Source: Anoplopoma fimbria (taxonomy: Eukaryota > Chordata > Actinopteri > Perciformes > Anoplopomatidae). Taken from it: 64,000 nt of DNA. Of this stretch, positions 26,601 through 52,713 are shown piece after piece; within the stretch, counting starts at the first letter, position 1; the number at the start of each line of letters is the position of its first letter. The DNA lies in assembly GCF_027596085.1 (NCBI RefSeq), contig NC_072452.1:9953077-10017076 (forward strand), read 5' to 3'. Under the pieces are notes generated by a model. The model saw only the letters and a program-made list of their open reading frames with translations. It made no database searches and had not been told where the DNA came from. The translations under genes and the position numbers were made by a program.

Positions 26601-29600
26601 TCACAGTGTGTTTCAGTTCATGCATTTAATTATAACATTTTGGTTGCTTAAAGAGGTCTTATTTAGTGTTTAGTTGTAGTTAGCCCCACACTCACATGGC
26701 AACGGCTAAGTGCTTGGTTTGGGGATGATCTTAAGTCATAATACGTATTTGTCCTTATATGGGATTTGTTCACAGTTTCAAGTCAGTGTCATATGACCGC
26801 AGGGAAAATCTGTCAAAGTAAACTTAAAATTCATTTCAGATGTTGATCAGATCTGTCAGAGTCTGTTGAGTCAGAGTTCACTATAAGTGTATTATATGTT
26901 TGAGCTGGTACCAATCCAGGTGACTGGCATGATCCTACCTCAATGCAGATGGTTCATCCAGCTGTTTCAGGGGCCACGTTTTCCGGTGCGTCCAGGCTTC
27001 TGCAGGAAACCATTTCACTGTCATCTAATAACTGCTCGACTTCAACTGCTTAGTTGCTAAAGTTTGTCAACTCTTTTGAAGCTCATCTTTCTTGAGAACT
27101 TCTAGCTCAACATGGCAACTCGGGATGACTCCCTCGCGGCATCGCCGACTTGACTTCCCCTCGCGCTGGCAAACTGCACTGCAAAACTTCCGGTTAATTC
27201 TAGTGAGGTATGGGAATGGGTGAAACTAAATATTTGACAAATTGATCATAACTGTATTGTCTCATAACAGAAATAAAAGCATTACGGTAAAACGTAATTC
27301 AGTAGTTCAATTGTTTAAAACTTTATTCATTTCTATTTTAACACATTTACTTCAGTTACATTAGGACAAAAACTGGGAACTCAAAAGCCCTTTTTTACAT
27401 GCTATGTCTTGTTAGTTTAATGTATACAAAATAAAACATGGAGGTGGCTGAATATTCAAGAAGTCATAAACCTAATTGGATCTTAAGTAGATCATTTTTT
27501 ATCATGAATACTTTTAAATAGTCTAAAACATTACAGATGCTTCTTAAACTTTATTTAATCGTCAGGCACATGAAATGTGACCTCTGCATTTGAACCGTCA
27601 TTTTAGGAACAGTGGGCTACTGTGAATCACCCAGGGAGCAACTTGTGGTTCAGTATCTCACTCAAGGACACTAAGACATGTGGACATGAGGAGAGGAGGA
27701 TCGAAATACCAACCTGGTGATTTAAAGAAGTCCCGCTGAGGAGCAATTGTAAGTATAAGAAAGGGAAGAAGTTTGAAAACAAATAATATCATAAAAACTC
27801 CAAAATGTCCTTCTATAGACTTTAAATTGCATTATAGTGGTCTCTAAAACACGTAGTGTGGATACTATAAAAAAGGGTGTTACTAATGTTTTTTTATTAT
27901 TATTATTATTTTGTGTTATGGATAAGAGAAAACTGTAATGTAAAACGATGACTTCACAGCACAGCACCAACATCCTTCAATCAGACAGCAATGTTTAACC
28001 GTCAGGATTTACTGTTTGTCCCTCAGAATCAAAGAGCAAAGGCTTTCTACACTAATGCTGAGAGAAATCATTGCTGCAGAGGAGGACATACCATCTTCTC
28101 CACAGAGACTCCACAATCAATAATGTAATGCAGCCACAAGATATTTTGTGTTTTGAGCAACAGGTTCAACATGTTCTATAAAGCCTCCTTGAGCGCAAAT
28201 TCCACTTTTTTTGGGATGGAAATAAGAGAAATGTAGGAAATGATGACCTTGGGGGTATCACTGAGGCAGCTGGAGGGGAAGTGAAGACAACTCTTACAAT
28301 ATGTTATAGAGCAAGAAGTGAAGCATCTTTAATCCACTGCTAAACACTGCTAAACACTAAACATTGAAGAAGTTCCTAACCCTGGTTGAAGTGAATGTAA
28401 AGAACATTTACTCAAATACTAAGTGCAAATTTGAGGTACTTATACTGTACATGAGTCTTTCCTATTCATGTCACTTCTTCTACTCCATAACATCTTCTCT
28501 TTATTTATCTTGAAATGATTAGTAGACTAACTTCTTTAGTGATCGTTAATGGTAATGTTTTTAGTATTCAAGGATGACAGAGACAGCCATGAAGAAGTCC
28601 ACATGCAAAACAATAGTTTTTAATTACAAGTAATGTTCAGGTGTTGTTGGACAAGGTGCCTTTTATGTTCTGAGCTGCCACTAATGTAGTCTGCCTATAA
28701 GCTTTGAGCGGCCCTTGCCATTCTCATTCGACCTCTCTTGTGTTTTTGGTGTCAGAACAATCTGTTTTGTGTATCGCAGCCTTCATTCTCTATTAACTTT
28801 AGACCCTGAATCTCTGGTGCACCAAACTCCCACAAGGACAGCTGTCTCTGCAGATGCCAGATCTGGCATATCCATCGCCAGCAATCAAGCTGTGTTCAAA
28901 GTCGAATCATGAGTCTTGCCCGTTCAGGTTTTGTCAAACAGTAACAGGATATCCTCTCGCTATCTGCACGGTTTCTGAGTCATACCTGCATTAGTCACCG
29001 TCTGAAGAACTGGGGTTTTGCATAAATCGGAGATATGCTGACAAAAGATGGCAAATGTACATCTTTCATGTTAGGATTATGATGTTAAAATAGTAAATGT
29101 TGGGCCCCGGTTCATATATATAGTTATCGCTTATTCATGCTAATCACGAGGTAGAGCGCCTATGTGGTAGATTTGTCTTGACTGGACTTTTGTTGTCTTG
29201 ACTTAAAAAGTTAAAAAGTTAAAAAGTCACAGGCCAAAATGAAATTCAGTTGTGACAGTGCCACCATCTGGACTCATTACACCAACTTCAACCCTCCACT
29301 TCCTTTTGTCCCCCCCCTCCCCAAGTGTGAAGTAGATTGAGTGAACGGTTCTCCAGATATACAAAGGACAAGCCCATGTACACACATGGACAGACAGAGA
29401 TTCCTCGCTTTAGATTTCTTTGAAGTATCATTTTACACGATAGGGTACATGTTTGGGGAGCTGATCAATGTCAACGGAGCTTGAATGTCAAGTGCAGGTC
29501 TCTCCAGGTGCACTCGAAGATAGCTGAGGAGCTAAAGTGGAGAAAAGAGGAAAATGGAACAACTGAGTTGGAATCTGATTTATTCATTGTGTCCTTGGAG

Positions 29601-29797
29601 AGAGAGAGAGAGTGAGAGAGAGCGATACGGTGAAAGACTGCAGTACGCTGCAAAGTGAGGGAGCTGGTGAACCAGAAAGCTTCTTTTTTCTTCTTCTTCT
29701 GAGGCGGTAATCAAAGTATCCTCCCCATGACATGTCCTCCTTCAGCCTTTTTGAGTTTTCTTTCTTTCTCTCTCACGCACACATTCTTTCCCTTCTT

Positions 29798-29913
<116 letters not shown>

Positions 29914-31227
29914 ACCATCCTCCCCTTACTGACAGAGCCCATGTTAGATCAGATTAGCTCTCACAGCCACAGGCCCGAAGAGACAGCGAGCACGACGAGC
30001 CCGTCTACAGTCGCACAGTTCGACACATGCATGTTGGATGATTAGTTGTCCTCTGGTGGAAGGAAGTGAGCTCTCCTGCTGCTCCTGTGATTAGATTAAC
30101 AGATCCTTTCCTTGTGTCACTCTCTCAATGAAAGGATTCTTCCTAATTGCTGGGTGCCTCTTTTTATCTCCCATTCTTGCAGGACAAACACTGCTACTGT
30201 GTCACCCTCTTATAGGTGAGTAAACTAATTCCAGGGAATAGTCTCACGAGCATCATGTACTGCAGTGCAGTGCCATCCTCGCGCACCACTCCCCCCACGT
30301 TGTCTTGTTCCTGTTTGAAAGCAGTCCAGGCATAACAAAGAAAAAAAAAATGGCACAAAAGGAAAGGCAGTGAAGCAAAGGAAGAACAAAAAAGCAATAT
30401 CCTTTCATGCTTTGTCAGAAATGGGTTGTTTGGATCGTACAGTAGCATTTCATACAGACCGAGTCTGTTCTATAGGACTGGTGCAGTGAATAAATCCTAA
30501 ATCATAGTGTCTGCATCCAAAAAATGAAAGAGGAAAAAACAAAACACTGGTCCTTTGCCATGTTTGTTGGATTTGTTATTTGAGCTGTGGCAGGCTGGAT
30601 CTCTGGAAGGAGGAATTCATTTAACCACACAATGCAGACCCAGAGACCAGTAAAATGACACAGACCGTCTGGGCAATCTATTGAGCATTGTGCTCATTTA
30701 CTGTCAGCCTATATGTGAGAATTTACACTGTGGGAATAAGCAGGGTTTAAATGATTAACTGTCCCCTTTGCTGTATCTACTTAAGCAAATCCTGAGGAAT
30801 ACGTCCTCCCTAAAATATAGTTTTTTAAGCTTCTGACTTGCCGGAATTGTAAGCGACACAGCATCCGTGTACAGTATGTTGGTGGTTATGATAATACATT
30901 ATTGATTGTGTCACATCTTATATAGAGAGAGAGAGAGAAAGATCACATGCCAGATGAAGCTGTCAATGGAGCCCTCAATCAGCTGATGCAAGGCAGGGGA
31001 GCGGGAGTGAAGCAGATGGTGCTTAGTATTGATCGGAAACATGCACACACACTTCCACAGACTAATGGCTCAATATTGGACCTATTACTTTGTATATCTG
31101 TCTGTAGGGGGCTACCAATACTCCGCCATACCGGAGCTAAACTATGCTGTGTGATGAACCAGAGCCCCGCAGCAGGCCTCAAAAATCCTCAGCAGTGTTT
31201 TTATTAGATAGTGTTATGAAATGATAT
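29914..31227. other. non-coding stretch downstream of gria3
   Basis: No gene is supported. The sequence is unique-looking with a short (GA)n run near 30924-30938. Nothing else stands out. Confidence 0.7.
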
Positions 31228-31264
31228 CACACAAAGACACCGAATCCTTTCTGTACATTTTATT
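31228..31264 (-). terminator. candidate distal polyadenylation signal of gria3
   Basis: On the minus strand AATAAA (31259-31264) is followed after about 17 nt by GGTGTCTTTGTGTG, a typical GU-rich downstream element, so cleavage would fall near 31240-31250. It is placed correctly for the gria3 transcript, but its use is inferred. Confidence 0.45.
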
Positions 31265-31661
31265 TACAAAATGTATTAAAATTCTCTGTACAGCGCCCTC
31301 ACTAACGAGGTTCAGCAAATTAAGCATGCATCTCTTGCTCTTTTGTACCCACTACTACGCCCGGCGATTTAATGTGTTTTTTTTTGTTGCAGAAAGGTGA
31401 GGCGTATACAAAAAAGAAAAAGAGGTGAAACTGATTCACAAAAGAATAACCAGGGCTGGAGGTTGACCCAAGGTCGGTTTGTGAGTAGCAGAGCTCTTCA
31501 AGCATCACTGAATTCACATGCAATTTCTTAGAAAAAAACAACCAAAAAGGGAAAACCAGTCTTTCATCATGTAATATAAATATTTCTCATTTATCTAAAT
31601 GTACACGTTTTTCTCAGCTCGTTCTTTATTTTTTTTCACATTATCAGTTTCTTTTTTTTTT

Positions 31662-31681
31662 TATATATATATATATATATA
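31662..31681. repeat. (TA)n tract after a T run
   Basis: A T-rich stretch (31651-31661) runs into about ten TA units. Confidence 0.95.
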
Positions 31682-32738
31682 AAACTATCTGCCCATAGTT
31701 TCAGGTGATTAGATAACTATCTTCCTAAATCCTATGGAATCACAGTCTTTTTTGAAAGAAAGGAAATGATTACAGCAATATGGAAATGTGCTAAGCTTCA
31801 GGGCTCTCCCTGGTATAACCTTGTATAAATCTATTTTCCGTTGTATTCATATATTTTTCAATTTAATTTACTAAGTGAAGTCACCAAACACTGTAATGCT
31901 CATTAAATGAAATCAAATTAAAAGCAGACCACAGCTTGTTGTAAAATGTGCAATTGTTAAAGAAAATGGTAAGGTAATCCAAAATACTACAGTTTAAAAG
32001 CCATTACTGTTATCCTTTAATTGGATTGCAGTTAATCTACAATTGAATTACCCTTTTTGTTTGGTTTTACTTTCATGTACAGAAGACTTGAATGACTCTA
32101 GACTTCAGGGAAAGACTGTTTGAAAAGAGACAAACCTCAGAGAGTCATTGCTCCTTTGATATTTTACAAACTGGAGATCGCAAACATAATTTTTCTTATT
32201 TACTCAAGCTTGAATACTTTGCTTTACACACTATTTGTCATACAAAACCCACTCTTGGCAGTATTGGAAGTGCGAATTATGACCTGGTTCTCTAGTGCGT
32301 AAAAGCCAAACCAGATCATTATCTCATCTTCATGAGTCCCATTAAACGTTCAGAAGACTGTGGCAGCAGCACCAGAGTTTAGAGTACAAACAACACACGT
32401 GTAATTGTTTTGGGCTGAATGGCATCTCGCTCCATAAGATCGATCTGTCTTTTAAAACGAGTACAAGGTCACTATAAGTGACTCACAGCAGTATAAAAGC
32501 TATAGTCTACTTACCAGTGTCTTACAGTGCACTGAATAGATCTAATAAAATGATTTGAACACATATAACCAGTGAAAATCTGGCAGCAGAAGGATGAAGA
32601 GTAATCTGATCGTATTGATTACAAGAAACCAATTAGACACTTGTCATATAAGATTCGTCGTCATTCTGGCACTTCAAAGTGTGCTTAGGGTTGCAAAGGA
32701 TGGCTTTAGTTCTCTCATTCATTGTAACATGTCAAATG

Positions 32739-32743
<5 letters not shown>

Positions 32744-32773
<30 letters not shown>
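32744..32773. repeat. (TA)n tract
   Basis: A TA dinucleotide run of about 30 bp in the candidate 3'UTR. Confidence 0.95.
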
Positions 32774-32775
<2 letters not shown>

Positions 32776-33949
32776 TCTATATATTTCAATCACTGCACCA
32801 TTCTTCTGTTTTGTATGAGTTTCAAGCAAAAAGCAATATCATTGTGAATGAGTTGCATTGATTGGACTCGGAGTTCCATAAGGCACTGAGAGGGGGGGAG
32901 GGGGGAACCGCAGCGGCTCCTCCCGTGACCAGTCCAGTCCAGTCGTGTCGTCATTGCAGATTATCGTGCCGTGTCCGCCCAAGAGGATTTGGCTTGGAGC
33001 TCAATCCTCGTGATCCTGTCCTTTTCTTATAGATGTTCAGTCACAGTTGTAAGGGACAATGGAAATGTTTCCTAAACCTGTGTGGACATACGGAGCACAA
33101 GCAAACATGGGAAGAGTTGAGGTATATATTGATTGGTAAGAAATAAAAGTTATATCTGCATATGACTGTGAATGGAAAATGTCAACTTCAACATTTCAAC
33201 TTCAAAATGCATTTAAAGAAATAAGTGAATGTGTTGATTTTGTTTGATTTTAGTTGAAGTATTACTTGTCATCCAAGCGACATAACAATTACTTAAATTT
33301 TTTAAAAGCCCCTGAAAACATGATTTCAAATTCAATGTTTTTCTCAGAGTTTAAAACTGAAAAACTCAGCGCTGCTTCACCAGAACTGTGTTGGTGGTTT
33401 GATCAGATTTGATTGACAGCACCGGCAACATAAGCAAACAACCCAACAACTGTTAGCAAATTTGACGTATGTGGCCTTTTTTTTTTTTTCAGTCGAGTGC
33501 CGCCCACTTGAAACCAGTGAGAAGAGCACAGACAAAAATGAACAAATACAGAAGTCTCTCATGTAACTAATCTCAATATGTTTCCCGGGCTTTTAAATTC
33601 TGTTGCTCTGTTGTACAGCTGTGCATCTGTAAACAGACGTATCACACTTGGCGTTTCAGTAGAAGCAACAGAACACATATGCGATCGATCCAATCAAAAA
33701 CAAAACTAACAATTTATTTAACAGCGTACTCCTCAGGGTCCCCTTTGTTTAGTTCAGTGCCGTAGAACTGCCGTATAGAGATATTGTTTTCATTCCCTCT
33801 TACCTCTAGTGAGCTTTCAGTGGAACTACCTAATAAGTTTCTACAGAAGAAATAGTCCTTATGAAAGCAGTTCACAGTGTGCTCTGTGGTTTATTCAGAG
33901 GAACAGGTTTGTTTCTTAAAAAGGAAACTGCTGAACCTTACAAAGCTGC

Positions 33950-34672
33950 AATAGCTAATCAACATGTTTATATAAAAAATGGGTTACTTTATGTAACTAC
34001 AAGTAATGTGAAAGGGGTCATTCATAGTGGCAAACTCACAGAGAAATATCACCCAACTCTTCAGTTCCCTTCATCACTATGGAGCATTTTAGCCTCTTTT
34101 AGCTCACTGTTTTGGTTTGCTGTCTTGCAGCTTTACAGTTTTGATTCACTCTTACTGCTCTCCTAAATGTTTTCAGATTTAGTAGCCAGTTATTTTTAAG
34201 CTTTAATAAATGACTGTATACTGCCTGCCCAGCACAAAATAACATTAAAAATAAAATTAGCAACTAGCTGGTGAACATAGGTGCGCATTTAGCAGCTTAA
34301 GAGGCAGAAATTTCCCTCAGGAGTTGATGGACACCAAAACAGTCTGATTATTTGGGTTATGCCAATGTTACCTGCGGCCACTGAAGGTGTCAACTTTTTA
34401 CTAACAACTTGGCCATATAAACTTTATAAAGTAATTATATGTAAATTATGTATTTACAGCTTGTTACGCTGCCCCCAAGTGGCCACAAAAACACATTTTC
34501 TTTATTACTGTGAGCACCACAACTTGAATTCCGTTCACTTCTACTGTATTGAGATAGAGGAAATGTCAGCACTTGTGCAGGTAAAACTAAATATATCTGT
34601 ATGTCAAGATACAATTAGAGTTAAGTGAGAATGGGTTTTTTTGGGTCATTTGGGAGAACTGACCCTTTAAAG
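33950..34672. repeat. repeat-derived DNA in the gria3 3'UTR region
   Basis: Several segments resemble dispersed teleost repeats. GAAAGGGGTCATTCATAGTG...CACAGAGAAATATCACC is also seen in diverged form at 19450-19500. GCTGGTGAACATAG...CCTCAGGAGTTG is related to 13500-13620. An ending AGTGAGAATGGGTTTTTTTG...GGAGAACTGACCCTTTAAAG completes the set. It may be one composite insertion. It contains the proximal AATAAA candidate. Confidence 0.55.
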
Positions 34673-35051
34673 ATCCAAATGAAGTCACAGAATAAAACAC
34701 ATATTAACTTGTTAAATGCACGCAACGCAGAATAACTCAACAGTTCCATGAATTTGCACTGTGTATCTGGTAAATCGCCACGGTTGTGTTTTGAAACCTT
34801 CATGTAGCCTGAGGCACTACCCATGCAGCTATACGTCGCAAGGCAGAAACAATATCTCGGGGTTTTGTATTTGAGTGGGCATGTGTGTTCTGTTGTGCCC
34901 AACATGACATCCGTAAACAATTTCACAACCAGCAGCCCCACAGCAACACATGCAAAAGATTGCTCACTCACTGGTAGGACGGGAAGCTAAATGATTCATC
35001 TGCCACAGCGCCTGGGGGACGCTGCGGACAGTAAGCGGAGGCATCGTACCT

Positions 35052-36864
<1,813 letters not shown>

Positions 36865-38020
36865 TCACGTGGGAAATAACATAAATAACATTATATTATG
36901 TTATTTTATGTTATTCAACTTTAAACTACTACATACTTTACAAAGCGATAAAGCAGGGCTCCTGGCTATGACATCATCACAGAGAGCAGGCATTCTACCT
37001 ATTACCTTTATAACCCCTAGTCTAAAGCCAGGACCTGCCCATATCGCTTTGAGTAATCGGCAGACGCTGTTAACAGGGCGACGAGCAGGTACTGGAAGTA
37101 CGATCTGCAAGTCTATGAATACCAAAAATGACTGGGGTTAATTTGTTTGGGGACGGGTAATGGATCACAGGGGCTTTCTGAACAGCATTTAACAAGTTCA
37201 GTCAAACAGGAGCTTTGTCTTAACAGACAGAGAAATCTAAGTGATGGACGCTACCCTTCTTCTTCCACAATATCAGCTTAATCCTACGATGGCTAATAGC
37301 ACCAGCACGACAACAATCAATTCTGAAGGTATTACAACCAATTTCATATCCAAGCAACTATGCCCAAAAGTGAAAGCTTAATTAATTCCTACGTGTTCTA
37401 TCCGGAAATATCGCTAAGAAAAACTTTATCTCCCAATTACGCCAGATTAGTGTCAGATGAGTGTGTCCCAACCAAACGGCACGGAGCTGCAGGACTAAGC
37501 TCAAAAGTATCAGTGGAATAATTCCTCTCATATTTGCCTGTAGCTGCATAATCTAATGTCTGACACAGCTGTTTTCGTGCCGTTTGATATCTATAAGACG
37601 TCCGACTACTGCATGTAACCATAAATTATCATAATAGTTTAAAGCACTAAATTACTTTTGCAAAAAAAACATTTTGTAGTGATACCATTACAGTGAATGA
37701 TTTGTGGTTCTCGTCAATCTCCCTGTGTTAAAGAGAAAAGCTAAGAAAAATAGTTCGTTGAGAAATGAGTGACCTGACCGCTCCCTGGGAACAATGTCCC
37801 CTAAGGGGACTTATGCAATGCATAATGCACTGAGAGAAGATTACACCACTGTATATCCCTCAAAGCCAATCTGGAGAAACGGACTGTGAAGACCAGACCA
37901 TTGTCTCGGCTCAGAGAGACATTGATTAACAATGCAATTACCCTGTAACATGCTCTGTGTCTGAAACTCAATCTAGGCTGCACTGTGTTGTGCCTGAGGG
38001 CAAGACAGAGCTCTGCTAAC

Positions 38021-38024
<4 letters not shown>

Positions 38025-38089
<65 letters not shown>

Positions 38090-38094
38090 GTGTG
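38025..38094. repeat. (TG)n microsatellite in the flop-flip intron
   Basis: A TG run of about 70 bp with one CG interruption near 38085. On the gria3 sense strand it is (CA)n, the opposite of the other large intronic dinucleotide tracts. Confidence 0.97.
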
Positions 38095-38509
38095 AGGGCG
38101 TGCATACAGCTGTGTGCATGATTATGTGCATCTCCTGATATCTGTTGGAACATGGAGCTGTGAGTGGGATGGGGCCAAGCGACACCCTGTTTGGAGCGGA
38201 GTGCTCCGGGCAGCTTTATTCTACCTAATAGGGCCTTTTCTACTGAGTCCTGGGGAGCCACAACAAGCCAGGAAACAGACAGTACATACCTGTGCATGAT
38301 CAAAGATCGATGGCAGCACAAGAGACAGATGCTTTTCAAATGGCTCCTGAGCATCAGTAGCACAGGGAGGCCTCCTGAGCTCAGTGACTACAGAACACAG
38401 CAATGTTAGCAATGCAAACATTGGAAAATGTGACATTTAAACAAAATATCCCTCTCAGAAATCAACCACAGGCTTTTTGTTTGACATTATTTGATCTATG
38501 CGTCATGCA

Positions 38510-38845
38510 GCCTCTTGTGGTCATGCTATTTTAAAAATGACTGGCTGCAGCTATTATTATTGAATTTGTATTTGTTTACTGCACTTATCCTATTCGTAGT
38601 AGTTTGTAGCACTTACTATATTCGGATTAGTCTGTTGCAATTATTGTTTTCGTAGTATCTTGCCTCTGCACTATACTTTTGCTCTGGCTTATGCTTTGAG
38701 ATGCTTGTTTAAGAAAGGAGATGCACTTATGACTTCTGGTGACTAGTAGTTCTCTTGAATACCTATGTTGAATACACTTCCTGTAAGTCGCTTTGGATAA
38801 AAGCGTCTGCTAAATGACTGTAATGTAATGTAATGTAATGTAATG
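38510..38845 (+). mobile_element. 3' end of a non-LTR retroelement (LINE-like), truncated
   Basis: The sequence ends GTAAGTCGCTTTGGATAAAA, GCGTCTGCTAAATGAC and then about five copies of TAATG. I recognise this tail, from memory, as very common in teleost genomes and typical of a LINE or SINE 3' end terminating in a short tandem repeat. The left boundary is uncertain. It is 5'-truncated, has no coding region, and lies antisense to gria3. Confidence 0.75.
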
Positions 38846-40071
38846 CAGCTTAACCGTTCATTGTGGGCTTGGCCAATCCATGACAAATGGCATTAAGGCT
38901 GTAATGACAGAGTCTGCAGTCCACGGGACCTTTGCAGCTTGTCTGCAATCTCACCAATTACCTGATCTATATCATCACATTTGTGCCGACAGCTTCATTT
39001 GTTCCTAAATTGACCTGCAGTGTAAAGAATAGAATGCTGCTGCCTTATATGTGATCTAGAGAAAATAGCACAATTCTTCATGGCACATGATCTAAGTAAC
39101 ATAATGTCTTCTTGGCAGAGTGGGTCTTCACAATTTGCACCATTAGCTTCCACAATGGAAATAAAAAAAATCATTCATCATTTAACCATAGAAGAAGAGG
39201 GAGAGATCAGGTGGTCAAAAGGGTCACAGCTGTGTTGTTAAAGGGTTGGGGGTAGGAACTGCATGTAGTGGAACCAAACCACAGGTGGTTTATCAGGTGA
39301 CTCATTAAACAGAAATCATTTGTATTTTGTTTAATTAGAATTCTCACGTTTGCCTGTAATGCTTAGTCCCCTCAAGACGCAGCTGTTCCCCTTGCTTCCC
39401 TGTCGGCCTCAGATGGGCAGCCATTTTGAGGTTTTCGAGCTCACAGGTTCTGGGCCAGTGTCGTGGATGTGAAGCAGCTGTGCGATGACGTACTACAAAG
39501 CCGTGTATTTTAGCAAACTTCACCTTCAGGAGGGAAGGCTGGACGTTTTGGCCTTTTTCAATTTAAAATATTGAATCACTGGCAAACTTAAAGACGTCTT
39601 CTTGAATCACATGAATTCATCAACTGGTTTTACTCAAACTGTCAAAGCTACCTAGACAAAGCCCTAATATCATCTGCAACTAGGTGTTCTACCCTACACA
39701 TGTGTAAGGGTGAATAAATAAAGCTCAACCTTTCACAACTGCAGGGCAGCCACATTCATCTAACAATCTCCCTTTTTTTCAAAATGTCCATTCATCTCAA
39801 AGAAAACTGCTTTTTTAATTCTCTTTCTATGCACACTACAGACTCAATAACCACAAATATCACTTTTTATGTCAGCTATGCAAAGGCTCCTTAGTTGATC
39901 TGAGCTGTTAAAGCGTCTGGTCAGGCTAACAGTTAATTTGGTAATCTACCGTGGGACAGCAGCAGGTTGAATTGGGGGCGGACAGTTGGTTTGGTTTTGG
40001 TTGAGTTATCGTAACAGCCTTGCCGATTACTCTGCACTATGGTACCCGATTGTGGTGACATCGAGGCTGAC

Positions 40072-40186
40072 CTTGGAGTCACCTCCCCCGCTGCCGCACT
40101 CTCCCTTGTCGTACCACCATTTGTTTTTCAATTTGTCCAAGAGGCCTTGCTCATTCAGTTTTAAAACTGCCAGGTTAACAGCATTT
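40072..40186 (-). CDS. gria3: gria3 flop exon (mutually exclusive alternative)
   Basis: This 115-bp exon has a TTTCAAG|A acceptor and an AAG|GTCAGC donor. After completing the split R/G codon it reads [20 protein letters not shown], then [20 protein letters not shown] at the start, NEQGLL and the GSGGGDSK end identify it as flop, the faster-desensitising alternative in AMPA receptors. It lies 5' of the flip exon in transcript order and has the same length and phase, as in other vertebrates. The cassette spans the rear of the S2 lobe before the M4 linker. A mature transcript should contain this or the flip exon, not both. Confidence 0.98.
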
Positions 40187-52319
<12,133 letters not shown>

Positions 52320-52526
52320 CCCATAGACCAGTTCACCCACCATCCCGTTCCACGTCTTGGTCTCGGGGTCTCGGGCTCCGTACTTCCCATCCATTACTAT
52401 AGACAGTTTGTACTTAATTCCAACATGTTTGGCAATCTCAGATGCTAAATCGACGCAGTAGCCTTCATATCTGTCATTCCCATCCAGATGCATATAATTT
52501 TTCTTGTACATCACATAAGGAGCTTC
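52320..52526 (-). CDS. gria3: gria3 exon 10 (ligand-binding domain S1)
   Basis: This 207-bp, 69-residue exon starts [20 protein letters not shown], continues [20 protein letters not shown] and ends [20 protein letters not shown]. It has a CAACAG|GAA acceptor and a GGG|GTGAGT donor. It forms most of lobe 1 of the glutamate-binding clamshell. It carries the conserved RYEGYCVDL block, with the ligand-contacting tyrosine just before it in the family (YVMY region), and WNGMVGEL. The size equals that of the corresponding exon in other GRIA genes. IVMDGKYG has Met where a small residue is usual. A long UG tract lies about 100 nt upstream in the transcript. Confidence 0.98.
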
Positions 52527-52623
52527 CTGTTGATTCAAACACACGCTGGTTTATTCACTCCCATGCCCTGGCACACATTCAGTTCAACAGAAATAATGCA
52601 TACATGCACTCGTATGTCCACGT

Positions 52624-52713
<90 letters not shown>

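Larger units (their letters stand above)
31240..35051 (-). other. gria3: candidate gria3 3'UTR, extent uncertain
   Basis: Everything downstream of the stop codon is non-coding. The UTR could end at a proximal AATAAA (minus strand, 34501-34506) followed by a GU-rich stretch, but that signal lies inside repeat-like sequence. It could also run to a well-formed signal near 31259. The stretch between holds repeat-like DNA (about 33950-34670), two (TA)n tracts (31662-31681 and 32744-32773) and several further AATAAA hexamers on the minus strand (for example near 33713 and 33891). The 3.8-kb extent is inferred, not demonstrated. Confidence 0.4.

Noticed and set aside
32880..33020. GC-richer unique stretch in the candidate 3'UTR, considered as an extra coding exon
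   Set aside because: No GluA-like reading frame on the minus strand and no need for another exon, since the main frame already ends at 35052. It may be conserved UTR, but I cannot show this.
34621..34971. A 116-codon minus-strand ORF just after the gria3 stop, considered as an alternative C-tail
   Set aside because: It is not joined by a good acceptor, overlaps repeat-like sequence and does not resemble the long C-tails of GluA1 or GluA4. The SVKI-ending tail is the normal GluA3 form.
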